Counted from the stretch's first letter, positions 25,528-34,693 are shown. The stretch: 64,000 nucleotides of DNA from SIG701 sp045611685 (GCA_045611685.1 JAZKXO010000106.1:99719-163718), one strand, 5' to 3'. Numbers and translations are program-made. Notes: generated by a model not told the origin, from the sequence alone.

Positions 25528-26712
25528 ATGAAAACATCCGCCGTTATTTGCGAACTAAATCCACTTCATCACGGACACGCTTACATTTTTGAAAAAGCGC
25601 GCGAAAACGCAGACTGTGTTATCGCTATCATGAGCGGCAATTTCGTTCAGCGTGCAGAGCCTGCTATTATCGATAAATATGCACGCGCAGAAATGGCTCT
25701 CCGCGCAGGTGCGGATCTCGTTTTGGAACTGCCGTTCCCATGGTGCGCGGCAAGTGCCGAATATTTTGCCAAAGCAGGAACACACATCGTCGCCGCTCTG
25801 GCTGCTGACTCGCTCACGTTCGGCGTCAACTCAGCTGATACCGATGTTTTGTGGCGTTTTGCAGAGTTTTTCAATAACCCCGAAACACAAATTGAAATAC
25901 AGCAACTTACCAACGAATCAGATCCATCCACAGGCATTGCCACTATTCGCGAAAAATGTCTAAAATCAAAATTCGGAGGCACATCGAGCGAAATTTTGCA
26001 CTCGCCGAATGACATTCTTGCCGTTGAATATCTTAGACAAGTACTTATGCACGGTTACGCGATTGAGCCTCGTATGTACAAGCGCGTAAGCACGGTGGAT
26101 AACCCGGATTTTTTAGGCGCCACAGGCATTCGTGCGCTCATCCACGCAAATGAATTCCCACGCGCGAAACCACACGTGCCTGATTATGTGTATGAGAAGC
26201 TCTCCGATGCATTATCAACAGGGGATTGCGCTTTCCCTGAAAAGTTCAGTGAGATTGCGTTTAATTCTCTCCGCACAAATCAAGCCCCGCAAAAAGAAAA
26301 CGTTGCTGAAGGGAACGGTGGGCTCCTAGCCCGCATCTGCAACGCGGCAAATGAAGCTGTTTCTACTGACGAAATGCTCGAACTCGCAAAAACAAAAAAA
26401 TATACAAACGCGCGCATACGCCGCGTCTTATTATATTATCTTTTAGAAATTTCGCCTGATATGCTTAAAGATGCGCCGCGTGTTGCGACCGTTCTCGCCG
26501 CAAACGAAACCGGATGTGCTTACCTTTCCGCGCAACGCAAATCCGATGCCATAACACTTCTCACAAAGCCTGCAAATTACCGTTCACTTGACGAATATGC
26601 GCGTTTGCAGTACGAGCACACACAGCGCGCGGATCGACTATACACGCTGTGCCGACAAACCATTGTCCCTGCAGATTATTATCTGAAAAAGAGCCCGTAT
26701 ATCAAAAAATAA
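25528..26712 (+). CDS. tmcAL: tRNA(Met) cytidine acetate ligase TmcAL
   Basis: TmcAL (YlbM) activates acetate with ATP to form N4-acetylcytidine at the wobble base of elongator tRNA-Met. The nucleotidyltransferase H-x-G-H motif is H14-HG-H17 in NPLHHGHAY, followed by IMSGNFVQRAEPAI and a helical C-terminal domain. The 394-residue length is typical. It follows rqcH directly and is closed by a terminator. Confidence 0.94.
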   Translation: MKTSAVICELNPLHHGHAYIFEKARENADCVIAIMSGNFVQRAEPAIIDKYARAEMALRAGADLVLELPFPWCAASAEYFAKAGTHIVAALAADSLTFGVNSADTDVLWRFAEFFNNPETQIEIQQLTNESDPSTGIATIREKCLKSKFGGTSSEILHSPNDILAVEYLRQVLMHGYAIEPRMYKRVSTVDNPDFLGATGIRALIHANEFPRAKPHVPDYVYEKLSDALSTGDCAFPEKFSEIAFNSLRTNQAPQKENVAEGNGGLLARICNAANEAVSTDEMLELAKTKKYTNARIRRVLLYYLLEISPDMLKDAPRVATVLAANETGCAYLSAQRKSDAITLLTKPANYRSLDEYARLQYEHTQRADRLYTLCRQTIVPADYYLKKSPYIKK

Positions 26713-26738
26713 ACCTCCCGATCGGGAGGTTTATTTTT
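26711..26738. terminator. Bidirectional terminator between tmcAL and tatD
   Basis: AAACCTCCCGA pairs with TCGGGAGGTTT as a perfect 22-base palindrome (26711-26732). A T-rich tract follows on the plus strand and another on the minus strand inside the tmcAL end. Confidence 0.88.
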
Positions 26739-27525
26739 ATGCTATATTGAACACCCGCAGGGCGTTCCTTGTGGTTGCAGAAGCAATCTCTTCATCAGAT
26801 GTTTCTCTCACAGACGCAATCGCGTGCACGATGTACGGAAGATACCCTGAATAATTGAGTTTCCCTCGGTGAGGCTCGGGCGGGAGATACGGCGCGTCCG
26901 TTTCGATCAAGATACGGTCAAGAGAAATGATAGCAGCCGTCTCGCGGAGATTACGGGCGTTTTTATAAGTGATCGGTCCGGAAAAGGAGATGTACCATCC
27001 TTTGTCAACAAGCTGGCGCGCCATCTCGGCACTGCCGCTGAAACTGTGGAGAACGCCCGAAACGTTCGGATGCGCTCTTAAAATGTCCATCGTATCGCCG
27101 TGCGCTTCACGGTCGTGAATGATGACGGGAAGCTTTAACTCTTCCGCTATGGACAGCTGAGTGTCAAAGATTTTCTTCTGCCGTTCTTTTTTGGAAACGT
27201 CCCAGTGGTAGTCGAGACCGATTTCACCGACAGCGACGACCTTCGGGTGCCCACAAAGCGTGCGAATCTCGCAAAGTACATTCTCCAAATCAGCATCCGG
27301 CACGTCGTGGCTGTCGCTGGGGTGGAGTCCCGCCGCGGCGTTCAGGTGTGAAAACTTTTCCGCAAGAGCGATGCTTTCACGAACCGTATCCGGTGAAGTA
27401 CCGGCGTTCAGGATATAATGCACACCGGCGTCATAGGCATCGGCAATCGCTTTTTCTGCGCCACCGGGATACTCCTCTCTGAAACGCGCATCAAAATAAT
27501 GCGCGTGCGAATCAAAGAATTCCAT
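26737..27525 (-). CDS. tatD: TatD-family metal-dependent DNase
   Basis: TIM-barrel hydrolase with two metal ions; DNA or D-aminoacyl-tRNA substrates have been reported in the family. Metal ligands are visible in order: H7-A-H9, GEIGLDYHW, HDREAHGDT, HSFSGS and ETDAPYLPP. Length of 262 residues is normal. It follows metG by nine bases, the same pairing as metS-yabD in B. subtilis. Confidence 0.94.
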   Translation of the reverse strand: MEFFDSHAHYFDARFREEYPGGAEKAIADAYDAGVHYILNAGTSPDTVRESIALAEKFSHLNAAAGLHPSDSHDVPDADLENVLCEIRTLCGHPKVVAVGEIGLDYHWDVSKKERQKKIFDTQLSIAEELKLPVIIHDREAHGDTMDILRAHPNVSGVLHSFSGSAEMARQLVDKGWYISFSGPITYKNARNLRETAAIISLDRILIETDAPYLPPEPHRGKLNYSGYLPYIVHAIASVRETSDEEIASATTRNALRVFNIA

Positions 27526-27534
27526 ATGGACTTA

Positions 27535-29487
27535 TCAGCGGACGCGCTCACCGAGCGGGGTGTCCTCAGCGAGGAACACAACACGGATCTGTTCTTCACC
27601 GGACGCGAGAATCATGCCGTTGCTCTCGATACCGCAGAGAACTGCCGGCTTCAAGTTAGCAACAAGGATAATCTTCTTACCGATGAGATCCTCGGGCTCA
27701 TAGAATTTCGCGATTCCGGAAACAACCTGACGTTTCTCGTATCCGAGATCAATTTGGAGTTTCAAGAGCTTCTTTGCCTTCGGTACTTTTTCGCAAGCGA
27801 TTACCTGCGCGGTGCGCAGTTCAACGCCCATAAAATCTTCGATACCGATCTGGGCTACGCCTTCCGGCTTCTGAGCGGTTTTTTCTGCAGCTTCAAGAGC
27901 AGCCTGTTTTGCAGCAATTTCCGCGTTAATTTCTTCCATCATTTTCTTTTCATCAATGCGTGCAAACAAAGGCGTCGCCTCGCCGACGGACGCACCGGGG
28001 ACAGTTGCGCCGAACTTTAGAAGGGAATCGTAATCGGTAGCCGAAGCGCCGATCTGCGCATAAATGGATTTAGCGGTGGAAGGCATTACGGGCTCAAGGA
28101 GAATTGCCGCTATGCGGATGCACTCAAGCAGGTTGTACATTACCGTACCGAGGCGCGGGAGGGAAGCCTCATCCTTCGCCAAAGCCCAAGGCGTCGTCTC
28201 ATCGATATACTTGTTGGTGCGGCGGAGAAGTGCAACGACCGCCTCAATTGCATCGGCAATGTGGTAGGTGTCCATCTGGGCGGTGAATTCCGCAACCGTG
28301 GAAAGCGCCAGCGCTTTCAGTTCAGCATCCGTTCCTTCATCACCTTGCGGCACGGGAATAACGCCGTCAAAATATTTTTTCGTCATCGCAACGGTACGGC
28401 TGACGAGATTTCCGAGATTGTTAGCGAGATCCGTGTTGTAACGGTTGATAACATTCTCATAAGTGATCGTGCCATCGTTTGCGTAGGGCATTTCGGCGAG
28501 TGCATAGTAGCGCACGGCATCCACAGAAAAACGCTCAGCGAGCTCGTCCGCATAGATTACGTTGCCACGGGATTTACTCATCTTGTCAGCGCCCGCGATA
28601 AACCACGGATGTCCGAAGATGCTCTTCGGAAGCGGCAGATCGAGCGACATGAGGAAGATCGGCCAGTAGATCGCGTGGAAACGGACAATATCCTTGCCGA
28701 TAATGTGAACGTCGGCCGGCCAGTTATTTTTGTACAAATCCGGCTGCTCGGGATTTTCCGGATCGAAGCCGAGAGCTGTAATATAGTTCGTGAGCGCATC
28801 GAGCCAAACGTAAACGACGTGATCGGGATCAAAATCAACAGGAATGCCCCATTTGAAAGAGGTACGGGAAACGCAGAGATCCTGAAGTCCCGGCTTCAAG
28901 AAATTGTTGATCATTTCCTTTTTGCGGGATTCCGGCTGCAAAAATTCCGGATGCGTATCAAAATGCTCCATGAGGCGATCGGCGTACTTGCTCATGCGAA
29001 AGAAGTACGCTTCCTCTTTTGCTTTCTTCACCTCACGACCGCAGTCGGGGCATTTACCGTCCGCAAGCTGGGTATCGGTAAAGAAAGATTCACACGGCGT
29101 GCAGTACCAGCCTTCATAGTGTCCTTTATAGATATCGCCTTTGTCGTACATCTTCTTGAACATCCGGGCAACAGCCTTTTCATGGTGCTCGTCCGTCGTA
29201 CGGATAAAGTGATCGTAGGTCGTGTCCATCAGATCCCAGATTCTGCGAATCTCGCCCGCAACGGAGTCTACGTATTCCTTAGGCGTAATTCCGGCCTCAA
29301 GGGCACGGTTTTCGATCTTTTGGCCGTGCTCGTCCGTGCCGGTAACAAAATGCACGTCGTAGCCTCTCTGGCGCTTGTAGCGCGCGATAGCATCGGTCAT
29401 AATGATTTCATACGTGTTGCCAAAATGCGGTTTGGAGGAGGCATAGGCGATCGCTGTCGTAATATAAAACTTTTCTTTCGTCGGCAT
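27535..29487 (-). CDS. metG: Methionyl-tRNA synthetase with C-terminal tRNA-binding domain
   Basis: Charges tRNA-Met. The class I signature HIGH is present as HFGN at 21-24, and DKMSKSRGN supplies the KMSKS loop. A zinc knuckle with C-x2-C followed by C-x2-C lies around 125-147. The last 110 residues form a Trbp111-type OB-fold (DFMGVELRTAQVI) after an Ala/Lys/Glu linker. The start ATG at 29487 is well spaced from GGAG; another ATG at 29493 lies too close. It has its own promoter and is followed by tatD. Confidence 0.96.
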   Translation of the reverse strand: MPTKEKFYITTAIAYASSKPHFGNTYEIIMTDAIARYKRQRGYDVHFVTGTDEHGQKIENRALEAGITPKEYVDSVAGEIRRIWDLMDTTYDHFIRTTDEHHEKAVARMFKKMYDKGDIYKGHYEGWYCTPCESFFTDTQLADGKCPDCGREVKKAKEEAYFFRMSKYADRLMEHFDTHPEFLQPESRKKEMINNFLKPGLQDLCVSRTSFKWGIPVDFDPDHVVYVWLDALTNYITALGFDPENPEQPDLYKNNWPADVHIIGKDIVRFHAIYWPIFLMSLDLPLPKSIFGHPWFIAGADKMSKSRGNVIYADELAERFSVDAVRYYALAEMPYANDGTITYENVINRYNTDLANNLGNLVSRTVAMTKKYFDGVIPVPQGDEGTDAELKALALSTVAEFTAQMDTYHIADAIEAVVALLRRTNKYIDETTPWALAKDEASLPRLGTVMYNLLECIRIAAILLEPVMPSTAKSIYAQIGASATDYDSLLKFGATVPGASVGEATPLFARIDEKKMMEEINAEIAAKQAALEAAEKTAQKPEGVAQIGIEDFMGVELRTAQVIACEKVPKAKKLLKLQIDLGYEKRQVVSGIAKFYEPEDLIGKKIILVANLKPAVLCGIESNGMILASGEEQIRVVFLAEDTPLGERVR

Positions 29488-29560
29488 ATTCATTCTCTCC
29501 GTGTTGTCTCAAATTGAATGATTGGTAGCGGAAACGCTTCTCGCTTCCGTAACTCTTATT

Positions 29561-29589
29561 ATTATATCAAAGTTTCCGTTTGTTTACAA
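29561..29589 (-). promoter_or_regulatory. SigA-type promoter of metG-tatD
   Basis: Minus-strand TTGTAA (29589-29584), 17-base spacer, TATAAT (29566-29561). The leader of about 70 bases can form a small hairpin (GGAAGCG with CGTTTCC, 29530-29548). It is too short for a T-box or SAM riboswitch and none was recognised. Confidence 0.75.
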
Positions 29590-29607
29590 GAGGAAGGCGC
29601 GGATTTC

Positions 29608-30498
29608 TCACCGATTTTCCGCGGCGGCCAGATACTGCTTGTAGAACACACCTTTCGAAATGCCACGTGCTTTGGCGGCGGCTTTAATTGCATCCATTCG
29701 CTCCATTCCGGAGCCCATAAGAACAGACACGTGGTCCAGGGGATTCTCTGGATAATCATTGGTAAGTTCGCCTTCGGTACCGCCCTCGATCACAAGAACG
29801 TATTCGCCGCGCGGCTCGTTATTTTCGTACAGTTGCACGGCGCCCGAGAGTGTGGTGCGAATGACTTCTTCGTTCAGTTTTGTAATCTCGCGGCAAAGGG
29901 AAATACGTCGATCACCCATGGAGTCGAGCAAATCATAAAGTGTACGCTTCAGCTTATGCGGCGCTTCGTAGAGGATTATTGTTCTCGTTTCCTTAGTCAA
30001 AAGGGAAATGCGCTCGCGGCGTTCGCTTTTGCTCGGGGGTAAAAAACCCTCAAACACAAAACGGCGCGTAGGCAACCCGGACATAGAGAGAGCTGTAACC
30101 GCGGCACACGCTCCGGGGATTGAGGATACAGGAACACCGCGTTCAGCACAGAGCGCTACGATATCCTCCCCGGGATCGCTGATGGCAGGCGTGCCTGCAT
30201 CGGTAATAAGAGCACAGGATTCGCCGTTCAGAAGACGTCCGACGATTTCCTCACCGCGTTCGCGCTTATTGTGCTCGTGGTAACTGACAAACGGTTTTGC
30301 GATACCGTAGCGCTGAAGAAGCATGCCGGAATTCCGTGTATCTTCCGCCGCTACAAAATCCACGCCCGCCAGCACCTTTAGCGCCCGCTCGGTAATGTCG
30401 GACAAATTGCCGATTGGGGTTGCCACAAGATAAAGGACCCCACCGAGGACGCGGTTTTTCTCCGACTCGGAATCCGTACGGATCGGATGATCGTTCAT
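29608..30498 (-). CDS. rsmI: 16S rRNA 2'-O-ribose C1402 methyltransferase RsmI
   Basis: SAM-dependent methyltransferase for the ribose of C1402 in the decoding centre. The start region has LYLVATPIGNLSDIT and AEDTRNSGML, then ALITDAGTPAISDPG, all diagnostic for the tetrapyrrole-methylase-like RsmI fold. Length of 296 residues is slightly above average, mostly from a short N-terminal extension. It overlaps trmN6 by four bases, as yabC follows yabB in Bacillus. Confidence 0.95.
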   Translation of the reverse strand: MNDHPIRTDSESEKNRVLGGVLYLVATPIGNLSDITERALKVLAGVDFVAAEDTRNSGMLLQRYGIAKPFVSYHEHNKRERGEEIVGRLLNGESCALITDAGTPAISDPGEDIVALCAERGVPVSSIPGACAAVTALSMSGLPTRRFVFEGFLPPSKSERRERISLLTKETRTIILYEAPHKLKRTLYDLLDSMGDRRISLCREITKLNEEVIRTTLSGAVQLYENNEPRGEYVLVIEGGTEGELTNDYPENPLDHVSVLMGSGMERMDAIKAAAKARGISKGVFYKQYLAAAENR

Positions 30499-31298
30499 GT
30501 TGTTCCTCCTTTACGGGTTTCAAAAAGAAACTCCATTGAAAACGTATCGTAAATGCGCGCCATTGATTCAGTATAAACGCGATTGGCGCGACTTTGGTAA
30601 ATAATAAGCGGCGGCGCCTGAATTAATGACGGCGAGGCGTCTTTTTTTGATTCAATCAGCACAAGACAGGGACGGCTTTCGACGTCCGGATACACGGTTA
30701 CCATTCGCTTTGGTTCAAGACGCACATCACGCAATGCAGAGATGAGTTCCGGCAACCGATCGGGTCGAAAAACCGTGTAGAACAAACCGCCCGTCATAAG
30801 AAGGCGTGATGCGGCGGCACAAAAATCAAGAATCGTACCGTTGCACTCCCGCCGTGCGATCTCCATACGGTCGTCAGCGCTCGAAAAGCCTGCGCCTTTT
30901 ACCATATACGGCGGATTGGAGATAACGGCAGAAACGGCACCGCCTGTATCGGCCTGGGTTAATTCACGGACGTCTTTGTTCAAAACGGATACACGCTCCT
31001 GAAAATTATTAAGCGCTGCATTCCTTTGAATAAGATCGCAAAACGGTTCCTGTATCTCCACAGCAAACGCGTTCTTATATTTACCGCGCGCAAGACAAAG
31101 GAAGGAAGCCACACCCGTACCGCTTCCCAAATCAACAACGGACGAGGTGGGTATTGGCTTCGCAAAAGCAGAAAGGAGATAAGCGTCCGTTCCAAAAGTC
31201 AGTCCGCCTATTTTTTGTATCAACGAAAGGTTTTCGTTGATCTCATCAAGGCGCTCATCGTCTTTTAAAATAACTTTATTATCCGCAATTTTCTCCAT
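30495..31298 (-). CDS. trmN6: tRNA1(Val) A37 N6-methyltransferase-like enzyme
   Basis: Rossmann-fold SAM methyltransferase of the YabB/TrmN6 group. SAM motif I is VVDLGSGTGVASF and the N6-adenine catalytic motif NPPY appears in SNPPYMVKG. The N-terminal LIQKIGGLTFGTDAYLLSAF is typical. The ATG at 31298 follows AAGGCGG; a GTG two codons earlier is less well placed. The exact tRNA target in this organism is inferred from E. coli and not certain. No promoter is evident between it and the ferredoxin terminator. Confidence 0.9.
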   Translation of the reverse strand: MEKIADNKVILKDDERLDEINENLSLIQKIGGLTFGTDAYLLSAFAKPIPTSSVVDLGSGTGVASFLCLARGKYKNAFAVEIQEPFCDLIQRNAALNNFQERVSVLNKDVRELTQADTGGAVSAVISNPPYMVKGAGFSSADDRMEIARRECNGTILDFCAAASRLLMTGGLFYTVFRPDRLPELISALRDVRLEPKRMVTVYPDVESRPCLVLIESKKDASPSLIQAPPLIIYQSRANRVYTESMARIYDTFSMEFLFETRKGGTT

Positions 31299-31334
31299 AT
31301 GCACCGCCTTAGCATAAAATCCTCAAAATAACAA

Positions 31335-31358
31335 AAAACGCGCACGAGGCGCGCTTTT
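31335..31358 (-). terminator. Terminator downstream of the ferredoxin gene
   Basis: On the minus strand AAGCGCGC and GCGCGTT pair around a CTCGT loop and run into TTTTTTG. It would separate ferredoxin from trmN6, unless leaky. Confidence 0.75.
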
Positions 31359-31381
31359 GTTATGTAGACAACAAACTGAAA

Positions 31382-31552
31382 TTATTCAGCTGCGGGAGCA
31401 TCTACAGGGCATGCGCCTGCACAAGCGCCGCACTCGATGCATTCGTCTGCATTGATGACGTACTTGCCGTCTTTTTCGGTAATGCACTCAACAGGGCATT
31501 CGCTTGCGCAAGCGCCGCAGCCGATGCATTCATCAGAAATCTTGTAAGCCAT
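31382..31552 (-). CDS. 2[4Fe-4S] clostridial-type ferredoxin
   Basis: A 56-residue low-potential electron carrier. The sequence has two cluster-binding motifs, C-IG-C-GA-C-ASE-C-P and C-IE-C-GA-C-AGA-C-P, that is two C-x2-C-x2-C-x3-C-P repeats, and ends DAPAAE. It starts MAYKISDE after an excellent GGAGGTG site. It has its own promoter and terminator, so it is a monocistronic unit placed between ricT and trmN6. Redox partners are not encoded nearby, although RicT, an Fe-S protein, is next door. Confidence 0.96.
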   Translation of the reverse strand: MAYKISDECIGCGACASECPVECITEKDGKYVINADECIECGACAGACPVDAPAAE

Positions 31553-31584
31553 TTGAAGCACCTCCGATTTATTAGATTGATACT

Positions 31585-31612
31585 ATTGTAGCACAAAAAA
31601 ATGAAAAAGCAA
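31585..31612 (-). promoter_or_regulatory. SigA-type promoter of the ferredoxin gene
   Basis: Minus-strand TTGCTT (31612-31607), 16-base spacer, TACAAT (31590-31585), about 25 bases from the ribosome-binding site. Confidence 0.78.
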
Positions 31613-31702
31613 TCGTTTTTGAAAAAAATGTTGAAAATTCATGCGATAAATCTTTCACTCATCTGCCAAAATACGCGCAAATAACCTTGAGAGCGGAAAA
31701 AG

Positions 31703-32611
31703 TTATTCCTGTTCCGCCTTTTTATTGCCGGATTTTCCATTTCCTCGCTCCGGCGCTTTGAGAACGGTAACAGTATCTCTGTGGAAACTTCTGTAGATTG
31801 TATTGCCTTGTTTGTCAACGAGAGCAATCTTGAGCATCCCCGTGAGAGGCGTGATCTCGGACACCGTACCGACACCGTCATCCGTTTTTACACGGCTGCC
31901 GACCGGCGGAGTAAGACGAAGCTCCTCTTCATAAGCCTGATATTCGTAATTGAGGCAGCACATAAGACGTCCGCAGGTGCCGGAAATTTTCGCGGAGTTC
32001 AGCGAAAGATTCTGTTCCTTTGCCATCTTTATGGAAACCTGCGCAAAGTCAGATAAAAACGTGGAGCAACAGAAGGGGCGTCCGCAGATACCGATACCGC
32101 CCATCATTTTCGCCTCGTCACGAATACCGATCTGTCTGAGCTCAATACGGGTACGGAAGACGGATGCAAGATCCTTTACGAGCTCGCGGAAATCAACACG
32201 GCCTTCCGCAGAGAAGTAGAAAAGAAGCTTGTTATTGTCGAACGTGTATTCCGCGTCAATGAGCTTCATTTCGAGCTTGTGATCTCGAATTTTCTCAAGG
32301 CATACGTCAAAAGCGTTCTTTTCAAGCTGAACGTTTGCTTCGTGGCGTTCAATATCCTGTTTTGTTGCAATGCGGATCACCGGACGAAGCGGCGGTACAA
32401 TTTCAAAAGTGGGAACGGTTTTGTTACCGCAAGTTGACACACCGTACTCCGTGCCGCGTGCGGTTTCAACGATCACCGGCGTTTCAGCGTCAATGTTAAG
32501 CTTACCGGGCGAGAAGTAATAAACTTTTCCAGTATCACGAAAACGGACACCAATGACTTCCGTCGTTTCCGGAGAACCGAAATTCTGGTGCATTCTGTTA
32601 TCTTGTGCCAT
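31703..32611 (-). CDS. ricT: RicT (YaaT), PSP1-domain regulator of RNase Y and sporulation
   Basis: RicT acts with RicA and RicF as an Fe-S-containing complex that stimulates RNase Y processing and, in B. subtilis, sporulation and competence. The 302-residue protein carries the PSP1 core with GGIGICGRPFCC (Cys176, 181, 182) and GTCGRLMCC (Cys213, 218, 219), the clustered cysteines reported as cluster ligands. It follows holB by 54 bases, as in Bacillus. ricA and ricF are not in the window. Confidence 0.94.
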   Translation of the reverse strand: MAQDNRMHQNFGSPETTEVIGVRFRDTGKVYYFSPGKLNIDAETPVIVETARGTEYGVSTCGNKTVPTFEIVPPLRPVIRIATKQDIERHEANVQLEKNAFDVCLEKIRDHKLEMKLIDAEYTFDNNKLLFYFSAEGRVDFRELVKDLASVFRTRIELRQIGIRDEAKMMGGIGICGRPFCCSTFLSDFAQVSIKMAKEQNLSLNSAKISGTCGRLMCCLNYEYQAYEEELRLTPPVGSRVKTDDGVGTVSEITPLTGMLKIALVDKQGNTIYRSFHRDTVTVLKAPERGNGKSGNKKAEQE

Positions 32612-32665
32612 AAATTTATACGATTGAATCGTTTCCTTTCTGGTAATTCTTATCGCTGAGAGAAA

Positions 32666-33703
32666 TCAGTGTTTATTCATAAAAAGAGATACAAAGATTG
32701 CCTGAATTGTTCCGTTTGCGAGGATATCGCCGCGTGCTGTCATAACGTCATCGGATGCCAGAACGATACGTTCAAGAGAAACTTTGTCCGTTACAGCCCT
32801 GCACTCATCAGCGGTGCCGTAAAACAAAAGAGGAACGGCGGCGTTTTTTTTGACAGCCGCAAGGTCGCGAAGAGCTGTAGCCACGAGACGTAAAAGCTCG
32901 GCTGCATCGTTTCGCTCTTTTGGGATCGCTTTTAATAAACTGATTGCCGCTTCGGAAGAAGGGAAAAACAACTGTGAAACAATAAGCCTGGCGGTTTCAC
33001 GAAGCGCAAAGGTTTCAGCACTCATCGAATCATCTGCCGTAAGCAGTATTTCCGCCATCCCGATGGCACCTTCGCCGGCGATAACAGCCTCAGAGAATCT
33101 TTTCGACTCTCGATCGGCAAGCGACTTATAGCGCGGTTTGTTTCTTAGAAACGCCGCAATCTCGTCTACCGAAAAAGTCTGCATCCGAAACACGGGAGCA
33201 CGGCTACGAATCGTTTCAAGAAGCGCTATTGCGTTTTTTGTCAGAAGAAAAAACACGACATACGGCGGCGGATCCTCTAAAGAAAGAAGAAGTGCGTTCT
33301 GTGCCTCTTCCGTCATCGTTTCCGCATTTTCTATGATATATACTTTTTTCTCATTTTCGTTCGGTGCAATCCATAAATCCTCTCTGAGACGGCGAATTGT
33401 ATTTACCCCCATCGTTGCCCGATCTTCATCGCGACGGATGTATTGCACGTCAGGGGAAATCCGTTCTGCAATTTTTCGACAGGAAAGACACTCGCCGCAA
33501 GGCAACGGGAATTGCGAATCGTCCTTTTTCTCACAGGAAAGAGCCGCACTCATAGCTTCGGCAACGGTATGTTTTCCGGATCCGTCATGGCCTTCAATGA
33601 TATACGCATGACCGAAGCGGTTCAAAAGAATATCGCTGCCGGCGATCGCGCGGAAATGATCGTTTCCGTACAGCGAAGGAAAAACAGAGCGCTCTGTATC
33701 CAT
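32666..33703 (-). CDS. holB: DNA polymerase III delta' subunit
   Basis: Clamp-loader subunit with an AAA+ fold. The P-loop-like GHDGSGKH is at 38-45. Zinc-module cysteines are Cys57, Cys69, Cys72 and Cys75. The sensor region NALLLSLEDPPP is typical. The ATG at 33703 follows AGGGAGG; the open frame extends 26 codons further without a site. The 345-residue product is normal in size. The conserved order holB-ricT supports the name. Confidence 0.92.
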   Translation of the reverse strand: MDTERSVFPSLYGNDHFRAIAGSDILLNRFGHAYIIEGHDGSGKHTVAEAMSAALSCEKKDDSQFPLPCGECLSCRKIAERISPDVQYIRRDEDRATMGVNTIRRLREDLWIAPNENEKKVYIIENAETMTEEAQNALLLSLEDPPPYVVFFLLTKNAIALLETIRSRAPVFRMQTFSVDEIAAFLRNKPRYKSLADRESKRFSEAVIAGEGAIGMAEILLTADDSMSAETFALRETARLIVSQLFFPSSEAAISLLKAIPKERNDAAELLRLVATALRDLAAVKKNAAVPLLFYGTADECRAVTDKVSLERIVLASDDVMTARGDILANGTIQAIFVSLFMNKH

Positions 33704-33752
33704 CCGAAGCCTCCCTTGGACGAAAATGCGTGTATAAGTGCATACACGAGAT

Positions 33753-33781
33753 ATTATATCAAATCTATGCGTCTCTGTCAA
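33753..33781 (-). promoter_or_regulatory. SigA-type promoter of holB-ricT
   Basis: Minus-strand TTGACA (33781-33776), 17-base spacer, TATAAT (33758-33753). A short inverted repeat GTGTAT/ATACAC lies in the leader at 33730-33747. Confidence 0.85.
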
Positions 33782-33841
33782 ATCAAAATAATGATCCTAC
33801 AAAAATATTGAAGAAACCAAGTAACCGAAACAGGTGAATAT

Positions 33842-34669
33842 ATGAAACTGCACGATTTTGTTAAAAAAGAGCCTCTGATAGCGCGGATGGCTATTCTGTG
33901 GTTATCCGTTACCTCGACCCTTTGTCTTGCCGCGCTCATAGCGGTCGGGGGAATAACGGCACACAAAGAGGCCGTCAGGCTCACTACAAACGTAAAGCTC
34001 ATTGCGTCAGATATTCTATCGTTGCGCGATGCGCTGGAGATAAACGACGATACAGAAGCAAGGATCAAGTCCGCGCTCATCGCAGCGAGAAGCGAGTCGT
34101 GCCTCAATGGCAGAGAAGCGCAAACTCTGAATAAAATTATTTTGGCAAAAAACGGTGAATTCTCATATCTGTGCGAACAGATAGAAGCCTTGGCAACCCA
34201 AAATGGCCTCGGCTACGGAAGATTCAAGGAAGTTCTCAGGGAAATTGACCGCACGAAAAACTTTGAAAAATCAGCAGCAAGCACGAGAAGAACAACAGAA
34301 CAGCAAACAGCCGATCAAGTAAAGGAATCGGAGAAATTTTTCGGCATACAGGACATATTTCATTCGGCTGATAAAGGTGCGTATTGCGAAAATTTATATA
34401 TCTCGTTCAGCGGAAGAAGGAATACCGTGTCTGAATACGCCGTAGAGTGCACACCACTCTCGGGAAATCTCTCCGCGAACGATTACGAGCGAAAAATCAA
34501 TGAGTTTTCGAAAGCCAAGCTGTGGCTATCATATCCCGAAATTAGCGGAGGCGCAGAACATGGCGGTATTTACTGGGCAGAGATAAGCGAAAACGGAAAA
34601 AGCATCGGAAAAATTGGCGTGCGCAGCGACACAGGTGCCATCTGCTTTTTTAGACAGGTTAATAAATAA
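33842..34669 (+). CDS. Membrane-anchored exported protein, PepSY/YpeB-like by inference
   Basis: A 275-residue protein I cannot name with confidence. It has one N-terminal membrane helix (about 15-38), a long helical region to about 165, then a compact C-terminal domain ending GKIGVRSDTGAICFFRQ. That last strand pair resembles PepSY repeats of germination protein YpeB, where the segment ends in a similar D-x-x-T-G motif. YpeB is larger and normally beside sleB, which is absent. It lies divergent from holB with an AGGTG site; no clear promoter was found. Treat as unknown exported protein. Confidence 0.7.
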   Translation: MKLHDFVKKEPLIARMAILWLSVTSTLCLAALIAVGGITAHKEAVRLTTNVKLIASDILSLRDALEINDDTEARIKSALIAARSESCLNGREAQTLNKIILAKNGEFSYLCEQIEALATQNGLGYGRFKEVLREIDRTKNFEKSAASTRRTTEQQTADQVKESEKFFGIQDIFHSADKGAYCENLYISFSGRRNTVSEYAVECTPLSGNLSANDYERKINEFSKAKLWLSYPEISGGAEHGGIYWAEISENGKSIGKIGVRSDTGAICFFRQVNK

Positions 34670-34693
34670 ACGAATAAAAAGTCAAGGTATGTA

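Noticed and set aside
28261..29517. 418-codon open frame on the plus strand opposite metG
   Set aside because: It is antisense to a certain gene, has no ribosome-binding site or recognisable motif, and shows composition expected of a shadow frame.
29494..29607. Possible riboswitch or T-box upstream of metG
   Set aside because: The leader is only about 70 bases, with a single small hairpin and no T-box or SAM motif.
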